The position numbers and the translations under genes are program-made. DNA of 43,921 nucleotides from an uncultured bacterium (lineage in GTDB: Bacteria; Electryoneota; Electryoneia; Electryoneales; Electryoneaceae), in contig CAJVXH010000006.1 in the NCBI GenBank assembly GCA_913009835.1, positions 1 to 43,921 of the forward strand. The letters are read 5' to 3'. Below are positions 18,724-27,262 of the stretch, piece after piece. Every line of letters starts with the position of its first letter. The stretch's first letter is position 1. The notes beneath the pieces are model-generated. The model had not been told where the DNA came from and did no database searches. It saw only the letters and a list, made by a program, of their open reading frames with translations.

Positions 18724-19045
18724 ATCAATTCTCCATGGGAATACAGTTTTGTATGGCCCGGCTTCTTAGTATGGTCCGGGAATTATACATGGCCCGGGCT
18801 TTAGCCCGGGATCAAAACGGTCGAGTTTCACTCATCCAGGGCTGAAGCCCCGGCCATATCAATTTGTCAATCACAACCTTAACCGAATCTTCTGGAAATG
18901 TTGTGAAGTTGGGAACAAGGTAGGGGTTATGCTCGTAGGCTTCAAGAGGGGATTTCCGTCGCTCTGAGACTTATACAGGCCCGTGCTTGCTTGCAAGCGC
19001 GGATCGTCCGACATTTCACTCACCATCAACTCCTGGGGGAACCAC
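18724..19045. repeat. Intergenic hairpin elements: GCCCGGGC core and GCCCGTG core
   Basis: At 18789-18812, GGCCCGGGCTTTAGCCCGGG is followed by ATC. At 18835-18857 a degenerate inverted copy reads CCAGGGCTGAAGCCCCGGCC. At 18977-19010, AGGCCCGTGCTTGC, TTGCAAGCGCGG and ATCGTCCG form another member with a different core. A partial copy (TATGGCCCGGCTTC) lies at 18754. The remainder of this gap shows no gene. The elements lie downstream of neither flanking gene, since hutU and the exported-protein gene diverge here. Confidence 0.75.
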
Positions 19046-19702
19046 GTGATATCCACCCGTCACCTCATCCCATTCTTGTTGATTCTTCTGATGACCATTT
19101 CTGCAAACGCTTCCGAAGACTGGCGCATTCGTGTCGACGAACAGGTCAAATTGTCTCGTACCGCGATGCGTGCGGACACAGCAGGAGTCCTCACCATTTC
19201 GATCATGCTGAAGAAGAACGGCGACGAAAAGGACCGTGACTCCACTCTCACTCGTCTCTTTTGCGAAGGCGATGTGCAGGTTAATGAAGCATTGAATGAT
19301 GACGGCTTGTGGGAAGAGATCTCGCGTGAACATAGTCCGGCTGACGAAGTTCGTGAGTCCAGTCTCTTGTCCATGTTTGATGTACGAAACAGCGAAGTGT
19401 TCACCTTGACCGAGGGTGGATATGACGATGACAGCCACCTGATCGTCACCTTCGAGCCAGTTTACCCTGCCGATAGCCTGTATACCGGAGTGGCTCACAT
19501 CGATACCTCAGCCTGGTTTCCAGTTCGCATGGAGATGACTATGAGTGAGTTGCCGGACCAGGTTAAGGAGATGGCGATGGTGGCGGTCTTTGAACGAGAT
19601 GGTGATGGCGTTTACCGACCTTCAACCATTTCGACGGACGGCCATGCGAAATGGTTGCTGCTCAACTTCTACTTCCGCACCGAGACGCAGTTCAAGTGGT
19701 GA
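19046..19702 (+). CDS. Exported protein of unknown function, LolA-like features
   Basis: A GTG at 19046, preceded by GGGGGAA, starts a 218-residue product with a signal peptide (HLIPFLLILLMTISANA). The mature part is rich in beta-type segments. Late motifs AHIDTSAWFPVRMEM and GVYRPSTISTDGHAKWLL recall the outer-membrane lipoprotein-sorting (LolA/LolB-like) fold, in which a small periplasmic protein changes sign and texture along successive strands. That assignment is a guess from pattern. The frame is open further upstream (18983), but only the GTG gives a signal peptide at the N-terminus. It is a single gene, converging on the toxin-antitoxin pair. Confidence 0.65.
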   Translation: MISTRHLIPFLLILLMTISANASEDWRIRVDEQVKLSRTAMRADTAGVLTISIMLKKNGDEKDRDSTLTRLFCEGDVQVNEALNDDGLWEEISREHSPADEVRESSLLSMFDVRNSEVFTLTEGGYDDDSHLIVTFEPVYPADSLYTGVAHIDTSAWFPVRMEMTMSELPDQVKEMAMVAVFERDGDGVYRPSTISTDGHAKWLLLNFYFRTETQFKW

Positions 19703-19718
19703 TAGCAGCTATTTGCAA

Positions 19719-20114
19719 CTATTTTTCAACTCTATTTTCATAAACATGATAAATATGTCCCGTAAGGCGCTTCTCTGCTCTTTCTAAAATTACAGGCCAT
19801 AATTTCAGTAGTCGCCATGATAATTCCCAAGAATTCATGTGATTGAATCGTTTAACTAAATAAAATACAGTTAAGCCTGACTCTTTTAACGCTGCCCACT
19901 CAGCAGGATTTCTTTTTGTCATAACATCTTTAGTAAATAATATCCAAGGTTCCTCTTTTCTAAGATCATTAATCCAAACCAAATCTCCCGGGTCACCTTG
20001 AGGATATCTCTCTCGAATATGCTGAATTGTGTGACCATCTCCGTCATGATTTGAGAGGTATTGCATGAAACTGGCAAGTGGTGGTGGAAGTTGATTGTCC
20101 ATGAAGAACTTCAT
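19719..20114 (-). CDS. VapC45-like PIN toxin
   Basis: A 131-residue protein. It opens MKFFMDNQLPPPLASFMQYL, the D-x-x-L-P-P start of PIN-like nucleases such as VapC45. It continues with HIRERYPQGDPGDLVWINDL and WILFTKDVMTKR, and these Asp residues fit a metal-dependent ribonuclease site. It overlaps the antitoxin gene by four bases (ATGA). Length matches the mycobacterial VapC45 type. It should cleave RNA when free of its partner. The pair is more AT-rich than accA and the flanking genes, suggesting acquisition. Confidence 0.75.
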   Translation of the reverse strand: MKFFMDNQLPPPLASFMQYLSNHDGDGHTIQHIRERYPQGDPGDLVWINDLRKEEPWILFTKDVMTKRNPAEWAALKESGLTVFYLVKRFNHMNSWELSWRLLKLWPVILERAEKRLTGHIYHVYENRVEK

Positions 20115-20821
20115 GCCGCAACCCGCTTAGTGATGATTGTCTCGAAATCATAAGCGTCGCGAACTTCAGTTTCATCAACTTGATACCAATGTGCAGCCTT
20201 CCGAATAGATCCCTCTGCCTTAACTGACTCAGCCAACACAAGGGTCGAAACACCTCTTTTGGCTACAATAGGATGGCCCCTAAACCTATTTGGATCTATA
20301 ACAACAGATTTATCGCGCCCAAAGGGCCACCAACGTAGCGCAATTTCCTTCTCTTCGTTTGAAAAGTCTATATCTTTTAGGTAAGGCTCAGTTACATCTT
20401 TTAGTTCTATGTTATTATTCCTCATATTAAGAAGGAATTCGTCACCGGAATCATCTGACAGTTTGATTATCAAGTCAATACCAGCTGTATATATTTTATA
20501 GTATGCAAATGGATGTGATTTCTCAAGCCAATTCTGTGCGTTATCATGCATGGAGCGTATCGCACGAACAGAAATTCCTTCCTCATTTATCTTGCTAATC
20601 ATCAATAATTCAACAAGATCCAAGAACCCAAGAGTGTAAACACCGTTAATAATCCCATGTTGAAGACAAATAATAGGTGAATTTTCCTTCCGTCCGAATT
20701 TTCCCGACCTTTTATCCCCTCTTATCCAATGCCGAACGCGAGCAAAGCTCAATCCGCTGAACGCCATTGCGTCCTGGATCGAGTATACTCCCTTTCCAAG
20801 TAAGTGGTAGTTGTCGTTCAT
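20111..20821 (-). CDS. VapB45-like antitoxin with DUF433 domain
   Basis: A 236-residue protein from ATG 20821, with GGAGGAAATC immediately before it; an ATG four codons earlier lacks a site. The N-terminal 60 residues look like a helix-turn-helix (YSIQDAMAFSGLSFARVRHW). The C-terminal 60 are a DUF433 domain (VVIDPNRFRGHPIVAKRGV, then a helical AHWYQVDETEVRDAYDFE). This two-domain layout and length resemble VapB45 of mycobacteria, whose gene also precedes a PIN toxin. It should bind the toxin and repress the operon. It is inserted between accA and an unrelated exported protein. Confidence 0.75.
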   Translation of the reverse strand: MNDNYHLLGKGVYSIQDAMAFSGLSFARVRHWIRGDKRSGKFGRKENSPIICLQHGIINGVYTLGFLDLVELLMISKINEEGISVRAIRSMHDNAQNWLEKSHPFAYYKIYTAGIDLIIKLSDDSGDEFLLNMRNNNIELKDVTEPYLKDIDFSNEEKEIALRWWPFGRDKSVVIDPNRFRGHPIVAKRGVSTLVLAESVKAEGSIRKAAHWYQVDETEVRDAYDFETIITKRVAA

Positions 20822-20897
20822 GATTTCCTCCAAACATATGTTCAGTTACAATCTAATACGACCACTATCAACATGCAAGTATGACACCAGTAATATT

Positions 20898-21851
20898 TCA
20901 CTCCTCAAACACTCCCATACTCCCAAACTTGGCAACGCGAAGGTCGATCATCTCATCTGTCGGCCGACGCATCACTTCCTTGAAATTCTTGAGCACGGCG
21001 GTCTTGATATTCTGCGCTGTGGATTTCCAGTCACGGTGGGCGCCGCCGAAGGCTTCCGGCACGACCTCGTCGATAATGCCCAGCTCGAGCAGGTCGGGCG
21101 AGGTGATTTTCATGGCGTCTGCGGCTGATGGCGCGTGTGCGGCGTCACGCCAGAGAATGGACGCGCACCCTTCCGGGCTGATAACGCTGTAGATGGCGTG
21201 TTCGAGCATCAGGACACGGTCTGTCACCCCAATTGCCAATGCGCCGCCAGATCCTCCTTCGCCGATTACACAGGCGACCAGCGGGACACGGAGCTGGCTC
21301 ATCTCGTACAGGTTACGGGCGATGGCTTCTGCCTGGCCACGTTCTTCTGCGCCCAGTCCGGGGTAGGCACCGGGTGTGTCTATCAGGGTCAGGATCGGGC
21401 GGTTGAACTTTTCCGCTACTTTCATCGCACGGAGGGCTTTACGGTATCCTTCTGGATGCGGCATGCCGAAATTGCGGTATAGTTTATCCTTGGTGCCGCG
21501 ACCTTTTTGATGTCCGACGATCATTACATCGAGTCCATCAATGGTCGCCATTCCGGTGATGATCGCCTGGTCATCACGGAAATTCCGGTCGCCGTGTATT
21601 TCCTCGAAACGGCTGGTGATCAGCTTGAGGTAGTCGAGGGTGTATGGGCGACGGGGGTGACGGGCGAGCTGTACTCTCTGCCAACGGTTCAGGTTGTTGA
21701 ACACATCGGCACGCAGACCGTCGGCCTTTTTCTGGAGCAGCGCAACTTCCTCGCTGAGGTCTACGCCGTCGGATGACAGGTCCTGCATCTCGGCGATCTT
21801 CTTCTCCAGCTCGATAACCGGCTTCTCAAAATCGAGGATGAACTCCCTCAT
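20898..21851 (-). CDS. accA: Acetyl-CoA carboxylase carboxyltransferase subunit alpha
   Basis: A 317-residue protein, typical AccA length, starting at ATG 21851 after GGGAGTGATT. It has the N-terminal helical segment (EKPVIELEKKIAEM), RHPRRPYTLDYL, the loop GHQKGRGTKDKL, IDTPGAYPGLGAEERGQAEA and the crotonase-type GEGGSGGALAIGVTDRVLML core. AccA with AccD transfers the carboxyl group from biotin to acetyl-CoA to make malonyl-CoA. accD is not in the window. The gene lies 76 bases after the glycosyltransferase gene and could be the last member of the same leftward unit. The biotin transporter bioY is nearby but separately transcribed. Confidence 0.97.
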   Translation of the reverse strand: MREFILDFEKPVIELEKKIAEMQDLSSDGVDLSEEVALLQKKADGLRADVFNNLNRWQRVQLARHPRRPYTLDYLKLITSRFEEIHGDRNFRDDQAIITGMATIDGLDVMIVGHQKGRGTKDKLYRNFGMPHPEGYRKALRAMKVAEKFNRPILTLIDTPGAYPGLGAEERGQAEAIARNLYEMSQLRVPLVACVIGEGGSGGALAIGVTDRVLMLEHAIYSVISPEGCASILWRDAAHAPSAADAMKITSPDLLELGIIDEVVPEAFGGAHRDWKSTAQNIKTAVLKNFKEVMRRPTDEMIDLRVAKFGSMGVFEE

Positions 21852-21927
21852 CAATCACTCCCTCATATTCAAATAATGCAGGCGATGCCTGAATCTTTGT
21901 AGAACGAACCCTGGCTCAATTGACTGC

Positions 21928-23460
21928 TTAAGCGGTCGGATCAGGCCAATTTGAGCTCTCATCCAGCATTCTTACCGTCACTCCGGGCAATGGTGAAAGC
22001 TCAAGGAAGGTAAGTATCTGTTCATAGGTTGCGGTACCGGTGGAGAAGAGCACTTGCTTGACTCTTTTTTGTTTCGCCAGCTCGGGCAGATCCTGAACTC
22101 GGCAGAAAACATCGAGGCCGAGGTTGTCCTCAATGGGCAACTCACCGGTGTCCTCCCACAATGCCCAGGTCCAGACTTCTCCAGTCGTACCGTTGTTGAT
22201 CTGTTTCTTCACCCATTGCCGAGATATGTCATCCGCTCCGGCTATAATTGACCGCGCAGTAACATTAGGCAGCCGGGTGATGGTACGGAAGATTCTCCGC
22301 GCTCCCAGCAGTATCCAGCCAAATCCAGCCCAGATCACCATGAACAGACCGGCGCGGCTGCTTCCCCCCGAGAGGAAGTAACCACCAGTTGCGAGGGTGG
22401 CAAAGATGATGGCGGTGGTGATGTGGAACGGTAGCCGCCGTTTTCGCACGGGTTTGGTTATGTTGTAAACTCCGAGCGTTGCCAGCACTATCACCGGGGA
22501 AACGACCAGCAGCAGGGCAATTGTGGTATACTGAATTTCGATCAGCGGCAAAATAATCCATACCAGCGCAGCCATCAAGATTATGTCAATCAATGGGGCG
22601 CGCCATACCCGTTTGTTACGACGCATCCATGAGGCGATTTTCGCGAGGTTTACTCCGAAATCCATCGCCGAGGTCTTCATCGTTCCGGGTTTCATTTCAT
22701 GACGGTAGAATATCTTCATTGCATCGAAGAAATGCCTGTCGTGCGCGGCTTCATCCTGCTTGGTCGATTGCCCCTTGATGTGCACAATGGGAGCGTCGGG
22801 CAGGTAACCTATTTTGTATCCGGCGCGACGTACAGCATCGCTCCAGGCGATGTCTTCGCCGTACATGAAGTATTGTTCGTCCAGCCCGCCGCACTTTGCA
22901 AACGCTTCCCGGCTCAACACCATCGCCGCGCCGCAGAGTGCGCCAACCTCATGCGTTTCGTCTTCATGCAGGTGTCCCAGCTCGTATTCGTTGAAAATGC
23001 GTGACCGTGGGAACGCACTGGACAATCCGGACAGTTTGCAGAATGAGGACCATGGTGTGGGGATAGACCGTTTGCCAGCAGGTTGATATGTCCCATCTTC
23101 GTTGAGCAATTTGGGGCCGACCGCACCATATTCCGGGTTATTATCGAGGAAATCAACCAGGGCGGATAGGCTTTTAGCACCTACGATGGTGTCGGGATTC
23201 AGGATCATCAGGTGTCGGCCTGAAGCCTGATTCAGAGCGAGGTTGTTGGCCTTGGCAAATCCAACGTTTTCAATGTTGGCAATTACTCTCACCTGGGGAA
23301 ACCGCTGGCGTACCATTTCTACCGTATCATCGTCGGAAGCGTTGTCCACCACCCATGTTTCAACTTTCAGTCCGACTTGAGCCTGAGCGATGGAGAGGAG
23401 GCAGGTAGCGAGCAGATCGCGAACGTTGTAGGAGACAATAATTACCGACAGATCAATCAC
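21928..23460 (-). CDS. GT2 glycosyltransferase with membrane helices and C-terminal Rossmann-like part
   Basis: The GTG at 23460 overlaps the upstream stop by four bases, with GGAAGGA before it; the product is 510 residues. Residues 1-250 are a GT-A glycosyltransferase family 2 domain: LSVIIVSYN, VDNASDDDT, NPDTIVG as the metal motif and YGEDIAWSDAVRRAGY. About four transmembrane helices follow. The last 120 residues are soluble (SIIAGADDISRQWVKKQ, RVKQVLFSTGTATYEQILTF) and recall the CoA_binding_3 domain of bacterial sugar transferases. It probably builds or modifies a surface glycan at the inner membrane. The fusion layout is unusual; the C-terminal call is tentative. Confidence 0.8.
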   Translation of the reverse strand: MIDLSVIIVSYNVRDLLATCLLSIAQAQVGLKVETWVVDNASDDDTVEMVRQRFPQVRVIANIENVGFAKANNLALNQASGRHLMILNPDTIVGAKSLSALVDFLDNNPEYGAVGPKLLNEDGTYQPAGKRSIPTPWSSFCKLSGLSSAFPRSRIFNEYELGHLHEDETHEVGALCGAAMVLSREAFAKCGGLDEQYFMYGEDIAWSDAVRRAGYKIGYLPDAPIVHIKGQSTKQDEAAHDRHFFDAMKIFYRHEMKPGTMKTSAMDFGVNLAKIASWMRRNKRVWRAPLIDIILMAALVWIILPLIEIQYTTIALLLVVSPVIVLATLGVYNITKPVRKRRLPFHITTAIIFATLATGGYFLSGGSSRAGLFMVIWAGFGWILLGARRIFRTITRLPNVTARSIIAGADDISRQWVKKQINNGTTGEVWTWALWEDTGELPIEDNLGLDVFCRVQDLPELAKQKRVKQVLFSTGTATYEQILTFLELSPLPGVTVRMLDESSNWPDPTA

Positions 23461-24209
23461 AACATCCTTCCAAACACAGCACCTATTCGCAGTCTCCAGA
23501 CGCGCCAAATGGCTTCGAAAACGATCTTCCTGTTCATTTTCGAACTTCCCTGGCTCCGTTCGGTAAAAACAATCGGTACCTCAACGATCTTGAAACCACG
23601 ACAGTGGGCTTTGAACTTTATCTCGATTTGAAAGCTGTAGCCATTTGAGCGGATTCGGTCGAGGTTGATTTCCTTCAGCACCTCAAGTCGGATGACTGCG
23701 AAACCTGCAGTCTGATCGGTATATGGCATACCCGTAACGAAGCGTGAGTATGTCGAAGCAGCATATGACAATATCAATCGCTGCAACGGCCAGTTGATCA
23801 CATTCACACCCCGCACATACCTGCTGCCAATCACAAAATGCGAATCCTCGGCTGCCTTTAACAGTCGGGGTATGTCGCTGGGATTGTGGCTGAGATCTGC
23901 ATCGATTTCAATGATAGCGTCATAGTCATGTTCAATGGCATACTTGAATCCTGCGACATATGCCGTACCCAGACCCATCTTACCTGCTCGACGCATCAGC
24001 GCAATTCGTGGGTTCATCGCTTGGATTTCTTCCACGATTTTCCCCGTACCATCAGGGGATGCGTCATCCACAATCAGCAGGCTGACCCGATCATCTGAAG
24101 CGAGCACACGTTCGATAGCCAAACGGATGTTCTCGCATTCGTTGTAGGTCGGCATGATTGCCAGCACGCGCCGTAACGGACTGTCTGGTGGTTCGATTTT
24201 CGCGATCAA
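23457..24209 (-). CDS. Polyprenyl-phosphate mannosyltransferase-like (DPM1 family) GT2
   Basis: A 250-residue protein with a TTG start at 24209 overlapping the upstream TGA (TTGA); GGAAG lies before it. It matches the soluble DPM1-type GT2 family: IMPTYNECENI, VDDASPDGTGKIVE, KMGLGTAYVAGFKYA, the metal-binding IDADLSHNP, and VIGSRYVRGVNVINWPLQR, then the TDQTAGF loop. Such enzymes transfer a sugar from a nucleotide donor to polyprenyl phosphate on the cytoplasmic face, supplying donors to membrane glycosyltransferases. The DUF2723 protein encoded at 29875-32913 belongs to a family of possible users. It is part of the purE-RmlD-GT2 overlapping cluster. Confidence 0.88.
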   Translation of the reverse strand: MIAKIEPPDSPLRRVLAIMPTYNECENIRLAIERVLASDDRVSLLIVDDASPDGTGKIVEEIQAMNPRIALMRRAGKMGLGTAYVAGFKYAIEHDYDAIIEIDADLSHNPSDIPRLLKAAEDSHFVIGSRYVRGVNVINWPLQRLILSYAASTYSRFVTGMPYTDQTAGFAVIRLEVLKEINLDRIRSNGYSFQIEIKFKAHCRGFKIVEVPIVFTERSQGSSKMNRKIVFEAIWRVWRLRIGAVFGRML

Positions 24210-25111
24210 TTCAACATTGCTTCCTGTTCACGGAAAAGTATTAACTGTTCTTCCACGGTTTTGAATTGCATTTCGAGATCTTTTTCAGCGGCATCCACCA
24301 GCAATCCTCCCTGCAAAGGTCGTGGAGCTTTCTGCCCGAGCAGGCTGGTCAACGTTGGTTGGATGTATATATCACTTAAACGGTAAGCTTTCGCCACTTC
24401 CAGCGCAAATTCAAATCGGCTGAGTATTTCTTTTCCGGCTACGTGATAGATACCAGTCCGCCGTTTAACGATAGAGCGTATTATCGCATTAGCCAGGTCA
24501 TCTACCAACGTCGTGTTCGAAATCTGGTCGGTGACGATCTTCACATCCTGCCGATGTCTCAGCCGGTTAACCAGCCAGGCAACGAAACTGGGCTTGAGCG
24601 ATCTTCCATGACCGTACAACACCACAGTCCGGATGATAGTTCCCTCGATACCTCCGCCAATGACAGCGTTTTCGGAAGCATGCTTGCTCTTGCCATAATA
24701 ACTGATCGGGTTTGGACGGTCGAGCTCGCTGTATGGACCAGCTTCACCATCAAACACGTAGTCGGAAGAGATCTGCACCAGGTGTGATCCGATCCTGCGG
24801 GCAGCGTCCACCAGGGTTTCCACGGCAGTGGAGTTAATCCTCCAGCACCTCTCCCGTTCGATCTCGCAGGCGTCCACATGGGTCATGGCAGCGGTGTTAA
24901 TGATCGCGTGCGGGCGGATTTTTTGCACCAGATCCAGCGTCTCGCTTCGATTTGTAAGATCGAGCGAGTGGAAGGTGTACCTGCGTCGCGTTGGAAACAG
25001 GTTGTCCTTGTGGACATCAATCCCGTGCAGCTCGTAGAAATCCGGTTTAAGGATTTCTACGAGTTTCTGTCCGAGCAGACCGTGACATCCGGTGATGAGG
25101 ATTCGTTTCAT
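24206..25111 (-). CDS. RmlD-like dTDP-4-dehydrorhamnose reductase family protein
   Basis: The product is 301 residues from ATG 25111, one base after the purE stop. It is an extended short-chain dehydrogenase: an N-terminal [13 protein letters not shown] nucleotide-binding loop, [29 protein letters not shown] and the catalytic [10 protein letters not shown]. These are the landmarks of RmlD, which reduces dTDP-4-keto-L-rhamnose to dTDP-rhamnose. Other rml genes are absent here, so the exact sugar is uncertain; it could be another nucleotide-sugar or a methionine adenosyltransferase MAT2B-like homologue. Position between purE and two glycosyltransferases supports a glycan role. Confidence 0.82.
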   Translation of the reverse strand: MKRILITGCHGLLGQKLVEILKPDFYELHGIDVHKDNLFPTRRRYTFHSLDLTNRSETLDLVQKIRPHAIINTAAMTHVDACEIERERCWRINSTAVETLVDAARRIGSHLVQISSDYVFDGEAGPYSELDRPNPISYYGKSKHASENAVIGGGIEGTIIRTVVLYGHGRSLKPSFVAWLVNRLRHRQDVKIVTDQISNTTLVDDLANAIIRSIVKRRTGIYHVAGKEILSRFEFALEVAKAYRLSDIYIQPTLTSLLGQKAPRPLQGGLLVDAAEKDLEMQFKTVEEQLILFREQEAMLN

Positions 25112-25112
25112 T

Positions 25113-25577
25113 CTATTTTGGCAGTTTGAATCCGTTTGCGGCAAAGTCTTTCAATTTTTCGGCTATACCGGAATCTTGCAGGGCGAGAATCCGTGCGGCG
25201 AGCACTCCCGCATTGGTTGCGCCGGCCTTGCCGACTGCGACTGTCGCCACGGGCACGCCACCCGGCATCTGCACGGTTGACAGCAGTGAATCCAGGCCAT
25301 CAAGGATTCCACCGGGCAAGGGTAATCCGATGACCGGCAGGTTAGTTTTTGCCGCTACCGTGCCAGAGAGATGATTGGCCATCCCCGCCGCAGCGATAAC
25401 AACCTGGAATCCATTGGCCTCGAGATTAGCGCAATACTCGCTCACTTCGGCAGCGTTGCGATGCGCGCTCAGAACCTTAACCTCGTGTTCGATACCGAAA
25501 TAATCCAGCACGGGCAAAGCTCGCTCAACGATTGCGCTGTCGCTCGCACTGCCCATTATAACCGCAACTTTAGGCAT
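25113..25577 (-). CDS. purE: N5-carboxyaminoimidazole ribonucleotide mutase
   Basis: A 154-residue class I PurE, normal length. It shows the phosphate-binding [13 protein letters not shown], the [11 protein letters not shown] segment, [17 protein letters not shown] (with the active-site His) and [38 protein letters not shown]. It moves the carboxyl group from N5 to C4 of the aminoimidazole ring in purine synthesis. purK is not adjacent. It is the first gene of the leftward cluster and lies one base before the RmlD-like start, an uncommon pairing of purine and glycan genes. Confidence 0.96.
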   Translation of the reverse strand: MPKVAVIMGSASDSAIVERALPVLDYFGIEHEVKVLSAHRNAAEVSEYCANLEANGFQVVIAAAGMANHLSGTVAAKTNLPVIGLPLPGGILDGLDSLLSTVQMPGGVPVATVAVGKAGATNAGVLAARILALQDSGIAEKLKDFAANGFKLPK

Positions 25578-25938
25578 CTGACAATTTCTGTTGGTTGACT
25601 ATGACACTTCCTCAGAGGCTCTATAGCAGAAACCTGAAACGAAACGGTAAGATAAGCTTTGTAAGAAGGCAAGCTGAAAAAAATGTTCTCTCCATGGTGT
25701 TGCACTGGAGCAACTGGTTTCACCGCCCGCCCATCCAATTCAGCAAGTAAATATGCCCCTGTTACCGCCGCAGGCGTTAACAGGGTTAATCCCCAGATCA
25801 CGATACAGGTGTTTGTTTTCTCAAGACTCAAGACTCAAGACTCAGGACTCAGGACTCAGGACTCAGGACTTTAGTTAATCCCTGCGAACCGCCAGAAAGA
25901 CGGCGGGTCACAGGGGCATGTTTCATAGCTGTACTACA
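25578..25938. repeat. Intergenic repeat cluster upstream of purE
   Basis: The 361-base gap holds two hairpin elements and one heptamer array. 25751-25792: ATGCCCCTGTTACCGCC, GGCGTTAACAGGG, TTAATCC. 25875-25920: the same type inverted, TTAATCCCTGCGAACCGCC to ACAGGGGCATG. Between them, 25821-25870 holds seven copies of TCAAGAC/TCAGGAC. The two hairpin elements thus flank the heptamer array in opposite orientation. Any purE promoter must lie near 25580-25740; none was recognised. Confidence 0.75.
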
Positions 25939-26946
25939 TCAAGGCTCAAATGTGCTGAGCACGACTTCCAGGTGACGGATTACCGGTTCTTTCTCACGGT
26001 CTGGAGCGAACAGTTTGCCATCAAGAAGATAAAGCGTTCCCTCTTTGTGCAGTAAGTAGGCGACAAATGGACCGCCACCGATAGGCCCATATGTTTCCCA
26101 GATTCCGTGCGCTTCCAGGGCATCGACACCACCCAGTGTTGTCCACACGGTGTCCAGTATGATGGGGTTGCTGCGGGAGCTGTCTGGATAGAGCAATCCC
26201 AGTTCGTCACGCCATCGTATAAGTTTGTCAGAGTTAACGCTGTCAGGTGTTCCCATTTCCCAGGCTACAGTAACAAATCGAGCCGGATACTGCCGTCTGA
26301 ACCGAACGAATGAGGGGTCCGTACTCGAATAGCTGATGGCATAGTCATGGGGGATTCGCAGGTTCCAGCCATGTGCTTCACGCAGGCTGTCCGCAAGATC
26401 CTTTTGCTCATATTGCGAATAGATGGCTTTTTTCATACGCGCGTTTCGATCTTCAGTCAACAGATCATCGATGATCTCGCCATTTTCGCTAAGCCAGCTG
26501 ACCACTTCATCCGCAGTTGGAGCGGCCACCACCACGATTGTCTGCCCGCTTGCCCAGGCATCTTTCCGTCGGAGAACGCGTAGCTCGCCACTTATTACCT
26601 GTTGAGTGGCTTCACCACCCAGCATCCGCTGCACACGCTGGCTTATGGGATCGGTTTCCTCCAGCGCACCGATAAGCACCACATTTTGCCAGTTGTTCAC
26701 CGTTCCCAGTGAATCTTCCCCAACATAGCGTAGGAAGAATCGCCGTTCCGGGTAAGGGGTTTCAATGAAATCATCGAATATCTGGTCGGTGAGACTGCGC
26801 GTCATCTCGGCCAGACGTCCATCCACAGCTATCCCAACCATCGCATCGCCTTCGCTGGATGGTTGTTTGAACATGCTGCATCCGGAAATAGAACAGAGGA
26901 CGGCAGCCAGAATAACTAGCATAACTGGAACGCTGAAGTGTCTCAT
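25939..26946 (-). CDS. DUF4837-like lipoprotein
   Basis: The product is 335 residues from ATG 26946 (AAAGAGA upstream), with a lipobox ending at Cys23 (SISGC). The pattern of the mature part matches DUF4837 lipoproteins of Bacteroidota: an early helix with phosphate-like PYPERRFFLRYV, NNWQNVVLIGAL, KDAWASGQTIVVVAAPT, LREAHGWNLRIPHDYAISY and a late WETYGPIGGGPFVAYLLH. The function of this family is not known. An earlier Met would add a 16-residue non-signal extension. It is a single gene flanked by repeat-rich gaps. Confidence 0.65.
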   Translation of the reverse strand: MRHFSVPVMLVILAAVLCSISGCSMFKQPSSEGDAMVGIAVDGRLAEMTRSLTDQIFDDFIETPYPERRFFLRYVGEDSLGTVNNWQNVVLIGALEETDPISQRVQRMLGGEATQQVISGELRVLRRKDAWASGQTIVVVAAPTADEVVSWLSENGEIIDDLLTEDRNARMKKAIYSQYEQKDLADSLREAHGWNLRIPHDYAISYSSTDPSFVRFRRQYPARFVTVAWEMGTPDSVNSDKLIRWRDELGLLYPDSSRSNPIILDTVWTTLGGVDALEAHGIWETYGPIGGGPFVAYLLHKEGTLYLLDGKLFAPDREKEPVIRHLEVVLSTFEP

Positions 26947-27262
26947 AGCTATTCTCTTTCGTTGATGGTACCGAGGCTGAGGTGCTTGTGACATGCCCCT
27001 GTGAATCGCCGAAGGTGTTCACAGGGTTAATCCGCCGTTAGATGTAAATGCTCTATTCTCGCTGAAGTTATCTTGCCCCAGACATTTATGTCTGGGATTA
27101 TCCGCGTTTGCGAGCAAACACGGGCCTGTCTGTTACTGTCTTCTGTAGTCTGTATTCTGTAGTCTGTATTCTGTAGCCTTTGTCCCATAACCTATCTCAA
27201 AAATCAGCCTGAAACAAAAACGCCCCCATAAAATGGGGGCGCAAAAGCGTTGTTTGAAGAAC
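26947..27262. repeat. Intergenic repeats: three hairpin elements and a heptamer array
   Basis: 26991-27033: ATGCCCCTGTGAATCGCC, then GTTCACAGGGTTAATCC. 27073-27102: TTGCCCCAGACATTTATG, TCTGGGATTATCCG, a single copy of the palindrome found in the two arrays. 27102-27126, abutting it: the inverse of GCCCGTGTTTGCTCGCAAA, CGCGGATAATCC. 27140-27178: five units of TCTGTAG/TCTGTAT. Two different hairpin types thus share a frame end to end. Confidence 0.8.
27212..27241 (-). terminator. Rho-independent terminator of the outer-membrane protein gene
   Basis: A perfect 9-bp stem, CGCCCCCAT (27221-27229) and ATGGGGGCG (27233-27241), has a 3-base loop and, on the minus strand, is followed by TTTTTGTTTC. 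It lies 21 bases past the stop codon at 27263. Confidence 0.9.
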
